The notes below the pieces were generated by a model that saw only the letters and a list, made by a program, of their open reading frames with translations, was not told where the DNA came from and did not search any database. From Synechococcus sp. CS-1325 (GTDB lineage: Bacteria > Cyanobacteriota > Cyanobacteriia > PCC-6307 > Cyanobiaceae), in the NCBI GenBank assembly GCA_025128135.1, contig JAHLYW010000043.1, forward strand, positions 62,001 through 126,000: a stretch of DNA of 64,000 nucleotides, given 5' to 3'. Below are positions 1 through 7,420 of this stretch, piece after piece. The position numbers and the translations under genes are program-made. Within the stretch, counting starts at the first letter, position 1. Each line of letters opens with the position of its first letter.

Positions 1-2
1 GC

Positions 3-413
3 TTCGAGATCGGCCGCCGCTGGGGCGAAGACCACCAGGATCAGCCGCTCGATCCAGGCTCGGGGCGGGGTCTGGAGGCCCCCCCGAAGCCGAACCCGAA
101 GCCGCCCAACCTGCTGGCGAGCCACTGCCCGGAACCGGGCCAGGAAGCCACCGAGTTGGTACTGGAGGCGCCCGGACTGCGGCTGGAGCGGATTCACTCC
201 TGCAGCCACAGCGGGGAGTGGCAGGAGCAGAGCGGTTCGGAATGGGTGCTGCTGCTCAGCGGCCGGGCGCAGGTGCAGTTCGCCGATGAGCCGCAGCCAC
301 GCCAGCTGGCCTGCGGAGACTGGCTGGTGATCGCCCCCGGCCGCCGCCACCGGGTGGTGGCTACCGATCCGTCACCTGGAACGCTCTGGCTGACGCTGAC
401 CTGGACGCCTTGA
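3..413 (+). CDS. cupin-domain protein, 5' end not resolved
   Basis: The reading frame is open to the left edge of the window, so the true start is either outside it or a non-ATG codon; TTG at 156 is the only clear in-frame alternative and would cut into the conserved part. The recognisable portion (about 85 residues) has the two short cupin motifs, SEWVLLLSGRAQVQF and GDWLVIAPGRRHRV, as in small single-domain cyanobacterial cupins. These usually bind a metal or small ligand, and no substrate can be inferred. The upstream residues are Pro-rich and may be a linker or non-coding. The 3' end overlaps the convergent psiE-like gene by 53 bases. Confidence 0.6.
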   Translation, partial: FEIGRRWGEDHQDQPLDPGSGRGLEAPPKPNPKPPNLLASHCPEPGQEATELVLEAPGLRLERIHSCSHSGEWQEQSGSEWVLLLSGRAQVQFADEPQPRQLACGDWLVIAPGRRHRVVATDPSPGTLWLTLTWTP

Positions 414-855
414 GAGCCTTGAGATCAGCCTGGCGCACCAGCCAGTAGCCGATCGAAAGACCCACCACCATCAGGGCCAGACCGAGGAGCAGCTCAGGCT
501 TGTTCTCGGCACCCGGCGGCAGCACGATCACCTTCCGAGCCACGGCCGTGAGCGCCGTGATCAAGACCAGCTCGATCTGCACGACATGGCGCCGCAGATA
601 GGCGGTGACGTTCTGAAGCACCTCCAGGGCGATCAGCAGGGTGAGGACGTCACCGAGAATGCGGATCATGTCATCACCCAGCCAGCCGGTGGCGGGGTTG
701 CCGAACTCCGCGAGCACGGAGAGAACCAACTGAACGGTTCCCGCCACGATCACCACACAGATCAGCAGGGAGAGAAGCTTGGCGAGCTGCCGCTCAAACC
801 GTTCGACCATGCCGAGGAAGGCCTCGTCGGCGAACATCGCGCGAAAGCGGCTCAT
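361..855 (-). CDS. PsiE-like phosphate-starvation membrane protein
   Basis: A 164-residue inner-membrane protein with about four hydrophobic segments (near residues 27-45, 65-85, 93-110 and 125-145), matching the PsiE family (phosphate-starvation-inducible E). The molecular role of the family is unknown. ATG at 855 is preferred over TTG at 858 because it overlaps the upstream gene's stop as TGATG, which suggests translational coupling. It is the last gene of a four-gene minus-strand group that starts with the DUF1232 protein. No Pho box could be recognised by eye. Confidence 0.75.
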   Translation of the reverse strand: MSRFRAMFADEAFLGMVERFERQLAKLLSLLICVVIVAGTVQLVLSVLAEFGNPATGWLGDDMIRILGDVLTLLIALEVLQNVTAYLRRHVVQIELVLITALTAVARKVIVLPPGAENKPELLLGLALMVVGLSIGYWLVRQADLKALKASRSASARAFQVTDR

Positions 856-1133
856 CAATTCTTGAAGGGGCTGTACTCGGGCTTGGCCGGGGTATCGCTG
901 GGCGAGTTCTCGATCGCCGTGTTGCAGGTGACCGAACCATCCGCCGCCGTCACGCAGTCCACCGGCTTGATCCGGGTTGAAGGACCGACGTTGCTGCCGC
1001 GTTTGAGCAGGTAGCTCTCACTCTGGGCCCAGGCAGCCGGGGCACTCCAGGTTCCGGAGACAAGCATCAGTGCCGTGGCCATCAAGGCCAGCCACAGGCT
1101 TCCGGAACGGGGGCGAAATCGCAGCAGCATCAT
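855..1133 (-). CDS. small exported protein of unknown function
   Basis: A 92-residue protein. The N-terminus is a clear signal peptide: basic residues, a hydrophobic run (WLALMATALMLVSGTWS), then an AWAQ cleavage site. The mature part is about 55 polar residues with two cysteines (DCVTAADGSVTCNT) that could form a disulphide in the periplasm. Start is ATG 1133 (a second ATG follows at 1130). An upstream in-frame extension to 1292 is only the shadow of the neighbouring gene. The stop overlaps the psiE-like start. I do not recognise the family. Confidence 0.6.
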   Translation of the reverse strand: MMLLRFRPRSGSLWLALMATALMLVSGTWSAPAAWAQSESYLLKRGSNVGPSTRIKPVDCVTAADGSVTCNTAIENSPSDTPAKPEYSPFKN

Positions 1134-1164
1134 GGCCGGGGCAGGGGCCCACCACTCTGCCTGC

Positions 1165-1467
1165 TCATCCCTGGGTTTGGCGCCCCTCCCGGATCTCGTT
1201 GAGCAGGGCATCGAGGTCCAGATCGAGCTGGGTGAGGGAATCCGGCTCGCTCTGCCAGAGGGCTTCGATCGCGCAGAGCCGCTCCGCCACACCCCTCAGC
1301 CCCTGCTCGTCGTGGAGGCGCCGGAGCTCTTCGAGCAGAACCGGCATCCGAATTGATTCGGCCCGCAACGCCCTGCGCAGGTCGGCCTGGGTGCGGCCGC
1401 TGTGACGCAACCACTCCTTCAGGAAAACCTGCAGCTCCTCAAGCTGATCGGGGCTCAACGTGACCAT
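1165..1467 (-). CDS. conserved-type hypothetical protein, Leu/Glu-rich helical
   Basis: A 100-residue, highly charged, all-helical-looking protein with repeated Leu spacing (LEELQVFLKEWLRHSG, LLEELRRLHDEQGLRG). It has no cysteine pair, signal peptide or membrane segment, so it is probably cytoplasmic and perhaps oligomeric. ATG 1467 overlaps the stop of the upstream DUF1232 gene (TGATG), indicating coupled translation. No function is assigned; the context is a small operon of membrane and exported proteins. Confidence 0.6.
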   Translation of the reverse strand: MVTLSPDQLEELQVFLKEWLRHSGRTQADLRRALRAESIRMPVLLEELRRLHDEQGLRGVAERLCAIEALWQSEPDSLTQLDLDLDALLNEIREGRQTQG

Positions 1468-1877
1468 CAACGGGACGGAGGAAACCAGCGATCCAGCTTG
1501 CGCCTGGCCCGCAGTTTGATGTCCGGGGTCAGGTGGGTGCCGGCCATGCCCAGCAGGGCGGTGAGAGCCACCAGGTCGTCGCTGAAACCCGCCACCGGGA
1601 TGAAATCGGGGATCAGATCAAGCGGCAGAACCAGGTAGGTGAGCGCGGCGAGAACCGTGAACCTCACCTGAACCGGAGTGCTTCCATCCAGCAACAGCTC
1701 CAGACATTCGATCGCCGGCAGGGCGATGGCACGACCGGCGCGTCGCAGCAGACGCTGCAGCAGACCTTCGTCGACCACACTGCTTTGAAGGACCTCGGCT
1801 TCCAGCGTGGTGCCGTCATCAGAGGCGGCACTGGATGGGTCGGACGAAGCGTCGAAAGGGATGTCGGAGCTGGCCAT
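1467..1877 (-). CDS. YkvA/DUF1232 membrane protein
   Basis: A 136-residue protein. Residues 1-40 are a Ser/Asp-rich low-complexity head. Residues 70-115 carry the DUF1232 signature (LVLPLDLIPDFIPVAGFSDD) followed by a hydrophobic helix, as in YkvA-like proteins, which are small membrane proteins of unknown role. ATG 1877 is the only sensible start. First gene of the group running down to the psiE-like gene. Confidence 0.8.
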   Translation of the reverse strand: MASSDIPFDASSDPSSAASDDGTTLEAEVLQSSVVDEGLLQRLLRRAGRAIALPAIECLELLLDGSTPVQVRFTVLAALTYLVLPLDLIPDFIPVAGFSDDLVALTALLGMAGTHLTPDIKLRARRKLDRWFPPSR

Positions 1878-1971
1878 GGTCGTTCCACAGCAATGAACCT
1901 GTTCATCATCCTCTGCCGATCCCAGGCGGACAAGTTCGGTTTCAGGAACAATCAGGATCGGGGATCTTCCC

Positions 1972-2895
1972 CTAGGCGATCTCTACAAGACCGCTCTGAA
2001 GGCCGATCTTGCGCATCTTGCGCAGGGCCCGCTGCACCACCAGCCGGCAGTATTCCCGGCTGCAGCCGAGCTGCTCGGCCACATCGACCAGGGTGCGCCA
2101 TTGATGGTTCTGATCGAGGCCGAATCGCAGCAGAACCACGGACCGTTCCCTGGGGGAGAGCTGGGCCTGATCGAGCAGGACCCACACCATGTCAAGCCGC
2201 TCGGCCTGCTCGGCTCGCTCCAGCGGAGAAGCCTCGGCGCTGGGCAGCACGTTGAGCAGATCGGACGGATCCAGCAGGGCGTGGACATCCCCCTGAAGGC
2301 TGACGGTTCCACTGCGCAGTTCGCATCCCTGCAGCGCCTCGACCTGCAGCACACTCAACCCGAGCTGCGCCGCCAGCTGGGGAGTGGTGGCAGCCTGGCC
2401 ATGGAACTGCAGCAGGGTGGCCCGGGCGGCCCGCAGCTGGGTGAGCTGCTCATTCACGTTGACCGGTATCCGGATCGTGCGGCTCTGGGTGGAGAGGGCG
2501 CGGTTGAGCCCCTGGCGGATCCACCAGTAGGCGTAGGTGCTGAAGCGATTCCCCCGGGTGGGGTCGTACTTCTCGACGGCGCGGCACAGACCGAGCGTGC
2601 CCTCCTGGATCAGATCCAGCAGCTCAAGGCCCTTTCCCTGGTAGCGCTTCGACATGTTGACCACAAGCCGAAGATTGGCCACGATCATCTGATCCTTGGC
2701 CCGCTCGCCAAGGCGAATCAGGCGCTGATCCTGCTTTGAAAAGGTGGGAGTCGTCTCCAGACCATCGATCAGGCGATGACGCTCCTGTATGCCGATCATG
2801 GTCTGAACGGTTCGACCGAGGGTAAGTTCCTGGACCGGCGTAAGCAATGGATGGCGCCCAATAGAATTGAGATAGGCACTAAGAGGACTAAGCAT
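1972..2895 (-). CDS. RNA polymerase sigma factor, RpoD family, group 2 type
   Basis: A 307-residue sigma-70-family factor that directs RNA polymerase to promoters. Seen in order: region 1.2 (SPLSAYLNSIGRHPLLTP), region 2 (NLRLVVNMSKRYQGKGLELL, DLIQEGTLGLCRAVEKYD), 2.4 (YAYWWIRQGLNRALSTQSRT), region 3, and region 4 (LSPRERSVVLLRFGL). It lacks the long region 1.1, so it is an alternative group 2 factor rather than the principal one. The 4.2 helix-turn-helix (EQLGCSREYCRLVVQ) is divergent from the usual VTRERIRQIE pattern. ATG 2895 is preferred over TTG 2934 because region 1.2 begins right there. Confidence 0.9.
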   Translation of the reverse strand: MLSPLSAYLNSIGRHPLLTPVQELTLGRTVQTMIGIQERHRLIDGLETTPTFSKQDQRLIRLGERAKDQMIVANLRLVVNMSKRYQGKGLELLDLIQEGTLGLCRAVEKYDPTRGNRFSTYAYWWIRQGLNRALSTQSRTIRIPVNVNEQLTQLRAARATLLQFHGQAATTPQLAAQLGLSVLQVEALQGCELRSGTVSLQGDVHALLDPSDLLNVLPSAEASPLERAEQAERLDMVWVLLDQAQLSPRERSVVLLRFGLDQNHQWRTLVDVAEQLGCSREYCRLVVQRALRKMRKIGLQSGLVEIA

Positions 2896-2994
2896 CGGAT
2901 ATTTCTTTTGGTTCAAATTTATCCTAAAGCCCAAAACTTTTTCAGAAACCGGAGAACCGAACCTCCAGGATTTATCTCCTGATTATCTCCCTTA

Positions 2995-3024
2995 TTGAGA
3001 TCTTCTCGCCGTCTTCTCTACAGA
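2995..3024 (+). promoter_or_regulatory. candidate sigma-70 promoter for the DUF2214 gene
   Basis: TTGAGA (2995-3000), an 18-base spacer and TACAGA (3019-3024) lie in the 260-base gap between the divergent sigma factor and DUF2214 genes. The -10 match is only moderate, and the implied leader of about 125 bases is long. Confidence 0.3.
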
Positions 3025-3155
3025 ATCAGCTCATCCTTCGCCGCCGCTGCTTCCAACCAACTTCCAACCAACCAATCCAGCCTTCCGCCACGCTGTGGTG
3101 ATGGTGGTGGACTCGCTACGGTCTGCGCAGCAACCCAGCCCAGGATTCCGCAGCG

Positions 3156-3674
3156 ATGGCCCCCTTCCCCGCTCTCCCCCACCTGATCTCCCTGGGTTTC
3201 GTCTTCCCCACCGGCGTCCTGCCCAGTGCGGTGGTGGCCTACGTCCACTACCTGAGTTTCATGGTGTGCTTCGGCGCCCTGGTGCTCGAACGCCGGCTGA
3301 TCAAGGCCGACCCGGCCAGGGGGGAGGCCATCCTGATGGTGATCACCGATGTGGTGTACGGCATCGCCGCCCTCGCGGTGCTGCTGAGCGGCATCCTGCG
3401 GGTGCTGCACTACGGCCAGGGCAGCGACTTCTACACCGAAAACCCCCTGTTCTGGTGGAAGGTTGGGGTGTATCTGGCCGTGGGGACCCTGTCGCTCTAT
3501 CCCACGATCACCTACATCCTCTGGGCCATCCCCCTCCGCAAAGGGGAGCTGCCCGCGGTGAGCGAAGCCCTGGCCTCCCGGCTGCGCTGGGTGCTGAACA
3601 TCGAGCTGGTCGGCTTCGCCACCATCCCCCTGCTGGCCAGCCTGATGGCGCGGGGTGTGGGACTGCCCGGCTGA
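3156..3674 (+). CDS. DUF2214 family membrane protein
   Basis: A 172-residue protein with four predicted membrane segments (near residues 25-45, 62-82, 100-122 and 145-168). The sequence YVHYLSFMVCFGALVLERRL and the following helices match the DUF2214 family, whose members are four-helix integral membrane proteins of unknown role. ATG 3156 is the natural start. It is followed 11 bases later by the secreted protease gene, possibly cotranscribed. Confidence 0.75.
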   Translation: MAPFPALPHLISLGFVFPTGVLPSAVVAYVHYLSFMVCFGALVLERRLIKADPARGEAILMVITDVVYGIAALAVLLSGILRVLHYGQGSDFYTENPLFWWKVGVYLAVGTLSLYPTITYILWAIPLRKGELPAVSEALASRLRWVLNIELVGFATIPLLASLMARGVGLPG

Positions 3675-3685
3675 GGGGTCGATCG

Positions 3686-4456
3686 TTGCCCAGTCATCCC
3701 GAGCCATCCCGAAGCCAGGATTGGCGTTCCTTCGGGGTGCTGATCGCCGCCTGCTGGCCGCTGCTGTCGCTTGGTCTGCAGCCAGGCCAGGCCAGGGCTC
3801 AACCAACCTGCCCGCTGGCCGAAGCAAGCCGGCCCTGGGCGGAATCAGGCCCTGCTGAACCGATCACCGCAGCGGTGGAAACGCCAGGCGACTACCGCCA
3901 TGTTCTCGCTCCCTCCGCCGCCGGCTGGCCGGTGCTGTCCCACTGGTGCGTCTGGGTGGAGCCCCAGAGCCTGGAGGGCCCCGCCGCCCGCTTCCAGCTG
4001 CTGTGGCTCCAGGCTGTCGAGGCTGCCCTCGGGCAGTGGCAGGAGCATCTGCCGCTGCAGCGGGTGGAGGATCCCCGCCGGGCCCAGGTGCTGATCCGCC
4101 GTGAGCGGCCGCCCCGGCAGCAGCTGCCCACCGGCCGCTCACGGGCCAGCCACGGCAGGGCCACTCTCAACCTGCAGATCACCGCAAGGCTGGGGGTCTG
4201 GCGGCTGGAGCCCAGGGTGGAGGTGCTGATCAGCCCGCACCAACGCCGGGCGGCGATCGAGGCCACGGCGCTGCACGAGCTGGGGCATGCCTTCGGGCTC
4301 TGGGGCCACAGCCCCGACCCCGACGACGCGATGGCGGCGGTGCCCGGCGCCGATCCGGTGTTGCGGCTGAGTCCCCGCGATCTGGCCAGCCTGCGCTGGC
4401 TCTATGGCCAGCCGACGCGCTTCGGTGCCCCAGTGCCCTCAGCGCCCGTGCCCTGA
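3686..4456 (+). CDS. secreted metzincin-like zinc protease
   Basis: A 256-residue protein with a signal peptide (hydrophobic run VLIAACWPLLSLGL, then QARAQP) and a metzincin zinc site HELGHAFGLWGHS near the C-terminus, i.e. HExxHxxGxxH with Glu as general base. A downstream Met (DDAMAAV) could be the met-turn. This is the architecture of small matrixin-type peptidases exported to the periplasm or outside. The TTG start at 3686 has GAGGGG seven bases upstream; GTG 3737 is an alternative that still keeps the signal peptide. The frame runs open far upstream across the DUF2214 gene, but that part is a shadow. Confidence 0.75.
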   Translation: MPSHPEPSRSQDWRSFGVLIAACWPLLSLGLQPGQARAQPTCPLAEASRPWAESGPAEPITAAVETPGDYRHVLAPSAAGWPVLSHWCVWVEPQSLEGPAARFQLLWLQAVEAALGQWQEHLPLQRVEDPRRAQVLIRRERPPRQQLPTGRSRASHGRATLNLQITARLGVWRLEPRVEVLISPHQRRAAIEATALHELGHAFGLWGHSPDPDDAMAAVPGADPVLRLSPRDLASLRWLYGQPTRFGAPVPSAPVP

Positions 4457-4469
4457 ACAATCAGGCTGC

Positions 4470-5213
4470 TCAGGCCGACCGCCGCGCGGCACCACGGCGG
4501 GTGGCCAGCACGTTGAGCACCTGGCGCCAGGCCACCCCATGGTGGGCCAGAGCCACCTGCAGATGAAAGATCAGATCAGCCGCCTCGCCGGCGATCGCAG
4601 CGGGATCGTCGTCCTTGCAGGCCATCACGAACTCGACGCTTTCCTCGCCGATCTTCTTGAGAATGGTGTTGTCACCCCCCGCCAGCAACCGGTTGGTGTA
4701 GCTGCCGGGCTCCGGCCGGCGCCGGCGGCCTTCGATCACCCGGGCCAGCTCGGTGCAGGCATCGGCCGGCGGCGGCAGGGCCGTGGCGCCGCCGGAGGTA
4801 GGAGCGGCGTCCGCTTCGTAGAAGCAGCTGCGGGCGCCGGTGTGGCAGGCCACATCACCGACCTGCTCGATGCTGAGCAGCAGCACATCGGCATCACAGT
4901 CGTAGCGGAGACCCCGGAGCCGCTGCCGATGGCCGCTGGTGGCGCCCTTGTGCCAGAGCTCCTGACGGGAACGGCTCCAGTAGTGCACCTCCTCTGTGGC
5001 CAGGCTGCGCTCGATCGCCTCCCGGTTCATCCAGGCCACCATCAAAACAGCCCCATCCAGCCAGTCCTGGGCGATGGCGGGAATCAGGCCGGCGGCATCG
5101 AAACGCAAGGAATCGATCAGCCCCGGGGGGGGCAAAGACCCAGCGGCGGGGCTGGGGAGCTGAAATGATTCCTCCAAGGCCTGCGCTGTGCGGCGGCTGC
5201 AATCCTCCCCCAT
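4470..5213 (-). CDS. hisIE: bifunctional phosphoribosyl-AMP cyclohydrolase / phosphoribosyl-ATP pyrophosphatase
   Basis: Catalyses steps 2 and 3 of histidine synthesis. The N-terminal half (about residues 30-135) is the HisI cyclohydrolase, with WSRSRQELWHKGATSGHRQ and the metal-binding CDADVLLL...CHTGARSCFY. The C-terminal half (about 150-235) is the HisE NTP-pyrophosphatase, with GEESVEFVMACKD and GEAADLIFHLQVAL. The 247-residue length fits the fused cyanobacterial enzyme. ATG 5213 is the only sensible start; the longer open frame upstream is a shadow of the permease gene. It is divergent from the PTPS-like gene, with only three bases between the two start codons. Confidence 0.93.
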   Translation of the reverse strand: MGEDCSRRTAQALEESFQLPSPAAGSLPPPGLIDSLRFDAAGLIPAIAQDWLDGAVLMVAWMNREAIERSLATEEVHYWSRSRQELWHKGATSGHRQRLRGLRYDCDADVLLLSIEQVGDVACHTGARSCFYEADAAPTSGGATALPPPADACTELARVIEGRRRRPEPGSYTNRLLAGGDNTILKKIGEESVEFVMACKDDDPAAIAGEAADLIFHLQVALAHHGVAWRQVLNVLATRRGAARRSA

Positions 5214-5216
5214 CCC

Positions 5217-5720
5217 ATGACGGCAGCGACCGCGGCGCCCTATAGCTGCTCCAAACGGTTCGGCAGCTACCCCTGTTGCCACCGGCAGTGGCGCCACCCC
5301 GGCCATTGCCGCTTCGTGCACGGCTACAGCCGCGAGTTCACCTGCTGGTTCCGGGCCCACCGGCTCGACGCCAACGGCTTCGTGGTGGACTTCTCCAGCC
5401 TGCGGCCGCTGGCGGAACAGCTGGCGGAGCAGTTCGATCACACCGTGCTCATCAATGCCGACGATCCCCTGCTGGTCCAGTGGCAGGCGCTGCACAACCT
5501 GGAAGCGCTGGATCTGCGGGTGATGGCGAATGTGGGGATGGAGGGGAGTGCCGCCTGGGTCTGGGAGCGGGCCAACCGGCTGCTTGCGGACCGCGATAGT
5601 GGCCGCAGCTGCTGCTGGAAGGTGGAAGCCCGCGAAAACGAGAAAAATGCCGCCTGCTTCGAGGCGCTGCCCGCCTGGTTCACCGCTGAGGGCCACTCCA
5701 CCAGCCAGCCAGCCCTGTGA
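5217..5720 (+). CDS. 6-pyruvoyl-tetrahydropterin synthase / QueD-like protein
   Basis: A 167-residue T-fold protein. The family signature parts are visible: a His-containing zinc region (CCHRQWRHPGHCRFVHGYSR), NGFVVDFSSLRPLAEQL and the DHTVLINADDPL segment. Family members make 6-carboxy- or 6-pyruvoyl-tetrahydropterin from dihydroneopterin triphosphate for queuosine or pterin synthesis. The N-terminal zinc and Cys region is unusual in spacing, so substrate is uncertain. The last bases overlap the start of the permease gene (GTGA at 5717-5720). Confidence 0.75.
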   Translation: MTAATAAPYSCSKRFGSYPCCHRQWRHPGHCRFVHGYSREFTCWFRAHRLDANGFVVDFSSLRPLAEQLAEQFDHTVLINADDPLLVQWQALHNLEALDLRVMANVGMEGSAAWVWERANRLLADRDSGRSCCWKVEARENEKNAACFEALPAWFTAEGHSTSQPAL

Positions 5721-6682
5721 ACCCGGAGCGCCTCGCCACCACCTGGGCGCTGTTCCAGGCCCTGCTGGTGGAAGCGATGCCATTCCTGCTGATCGGGGTG
5801 GCGATCTCGACGCTGGCCCGCTGGCTCAGCCCGGGCGGCTCCTGGGTGCGGAAGCTGCCGGCCCACCCCCTGCTCGGGCCCCTCACCGGTGCCGCCCTCG
5901 GCTTCGCCCTGCCGGCCTGTGAATGCGGCAACGTGCCGGTGGCGCGGCGGATGCTGGCGGGCGGCGCCCCCCTGGCCACGGCGATGGGCTTTCTGTTCGC
6001 CGCGCCGGTGCTGAATCCAATCGTGCTGGCCAGCACCTGGGCCGCCTTCCCCGACCAGCCCTGGCTGCTGGCGGCCCGCCCCCTCGGGGCCCTGCTGATC
6101 GCCCTGGTGCTGGCCACGCTGTTGCGCCAGCTGCCGGAGGCCGAGCTGCTCACCCCTGCCCTGCTGGAGGAAAGGCGGCTGAGCCAGCCGCTCAGCAGCG
6201 TGTCGTTGCTGGAGCGTCGCGGCGGCCTGATCGGTGCCGAAGCATCGCCGATCCCCCCCGCCCTGCCACCGCAGCGACTGCCACTGGCCGAACTGCTGGG
6301 CCACGGCAGCGCCGAGTTCCTCAATCTCGCCCTGCTGCTGGTGATGGGCTGCGCCATCGCCGCCCTGGTCCAGACCGTGGTGCCGCGAACCTGGCTGCTG
6401 GCGGTGGGGGGTGCCCCGACCCTGTCGATCCTCAGCCTGATGTTGCTGAGCCTGGTGGTTTCGGTGTGCTCGAGCGTGGATGCGTTCCTGGCCCTGGGGT
6501 TCGCCGCCCAGGTCACCCCTGGTGCCGTGCTGGCCTTCCTGCTGCTGGGACCCGTGATCGATTTCAAACTGGTCGGGTTGTTCGGCGTGCTGTTCCGACC
6601 CCGCGCCATCCTGTTCACAGCGGTGGCGGCCAGCCTGGTGGTGTTGCTGATCGGCCAATGGGTGAACCTGGTTTTGCTGTGA
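5717..6682 (+). CDS. PF03773-type permease (UPF0718 family)
   Basis: A 321-residue integral membrane protein in two halves of about four helices each, separated by a soluble linker (about residues 140-190). The repeated permease motifs ALPACECGNVPVARRML (first half) and VVSVCSSVDAFLAL (second half) are typical of PF03773, whose members include arsenic exporters and transporters of unknown substrate. The GTG start at 5717 overlaps the previous stop. The next gene encodes the usual TIGR03943 partner, so the two probably form one membrane complex. Confidence 0.85.
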   Translation: MNPERLATTWALFQALLVEAMPFLLIGVAISTLARWLSPGGSWVRKLPAHPLLGPLTGAALGFALPACECGNVPVARRMLAGGAPLATAMGFLFAAPVLNPIVLASTWAAFPDQPWLLAARPLGALLIALVLATLLRQLPEAELLTPALLEERRLSQPLSSVSLLERRGGLIGAEASPIPPALPPQRLPLAELLGHGSAEFLNLALLLVMGCAIAALVQTVVPRTWLLAVGGAPTLSILSLMLLSLVVSVCSSVDAFLALGFAAQVTPGAVLAFLLLGPVIDFKLVGLFGVLFRPRAILFTAVAASLVVLLIGQWVNLVLL

Positions 6683-6699
6683 TGCTGGTTTTGCTGTGA
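6668..6699 (+). repeat. 17-bp-period tandem duplication at the permease stop
   Basis: The 15-base unit CTGGTTTTGCTGTGA occurs at 6668-6682, where it ends the permease gene, and again at 6685-6699, just before the next gene. This looks like slippage that duplicated the stop region. Confidence 0.8.
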
Positions 6700-6712
6700 A
6701 GTGGGGGATGCT

Positions 6713-7420
6713 GTGAAAGCGGACGCACTCCTGCAGCCGATCAGCCTGGCGTTGTGGTCGGCGGTGCTGCTGCAGAGCGCCGCCAGTGGCCGGCTCGACC
6801 TGCTGCTGCGCGCCGTTTTCCACCCGCTGGTCTGGGGCAGCGGCCTGGTGCTGCTGGCCCTGGCCGCCGTGGGGCTGGCAGCAAGCATCCGGAGCGATGC
6901 CAGGAGCGGTGCCTGGAGTGGAGCCCGTCTCACTTCAGGCCAGCGGACAGCCCTGCTGCTTGGCTGCGTCGCCGCGATCGCGGTGTTGTGGATTCCACCC
7001 CGTCCTTCCTTTGCCGATCTGGCTGCCAACCGGGGCCGGGAGCTGCTGGAGGAACCGGGCCTGAGCTTTGTGGTGCCCCCCGGCCAACGCAGCCTCACCG
7101 AGTGGGTGCGGCTGCTGCGCAGCGAGCCCGACCCGGGCCTCCACAGTGGCGATCCGGTGCGGATCAGCGGCTTCGTGCTGCCGGTGCCAGGCGATCGGCC
7201 CCAACTCGCCAGGTTGCTGGTGCGCTGCTGCCTGGTGGATGCCACGCCAGTGGGTCTGCCGGTGCTCTGGCCAGGCAATCGCCCCATTCCCCCAGCCGAC
7301 CAGTGGCTGGAGATGACCGGTGTGATGACCAGCGAGCGCTTCGAGGGCCGGCAGCGCAGCGTGGTGAAGCCATCGCGATGGCGGCCCATCCCCCGTCCCC
7401 AGCGACCCCTCGAGCCATGA
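6713..7420 (+). CDS. TIGR03943/DUF1980 putative permease partner
   Basis: A 235-residue protein with two N-terminal membrane helices, a third near residue 80-97, and a soluble C-terminal domain (GDPVRISGFVLP, RCCLVDATPVGLPV, WLEMTGVM) characteristic of TIGR03943 proteins. Together with the preceding PF03773 permease it corresponds to the YcgR/YcgQ pair known in Bacillus; the transported substrate is not known. GTG 6713 is chosen because GGGGGA lies a few bases upstream; GTG 6701 is a weaker alternative. The stop overlaps the next start (ATGA). Confidence 0.75.
   Translation: MKADALLQPISLALWSAVLLQSAASGRLDLLLRAVFHPLVWGSGLVLLALAAVGLAASIRSDARSGAWSGARLTSGQRTALLLGCVAAIAVLWIPPRPSFADLAANRGRELLEEPGLSFVVPPGQRSLTEWVRLLRSEPDPGLHSGDPVRISGFVLPVPGDRPQLARLLVRCCLVDATPVGLPVLWPGNRPIPPADQWLEMTGVMTSERFEGRQRSVVKPSRWRPIPRPQRPLEP

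Noticed and set aside
3018..3827. A 269-residue minus-strand frame
   Set aside because: Antisense to the DUF2214 gene, rich in Gln/Gly/His with no domain.
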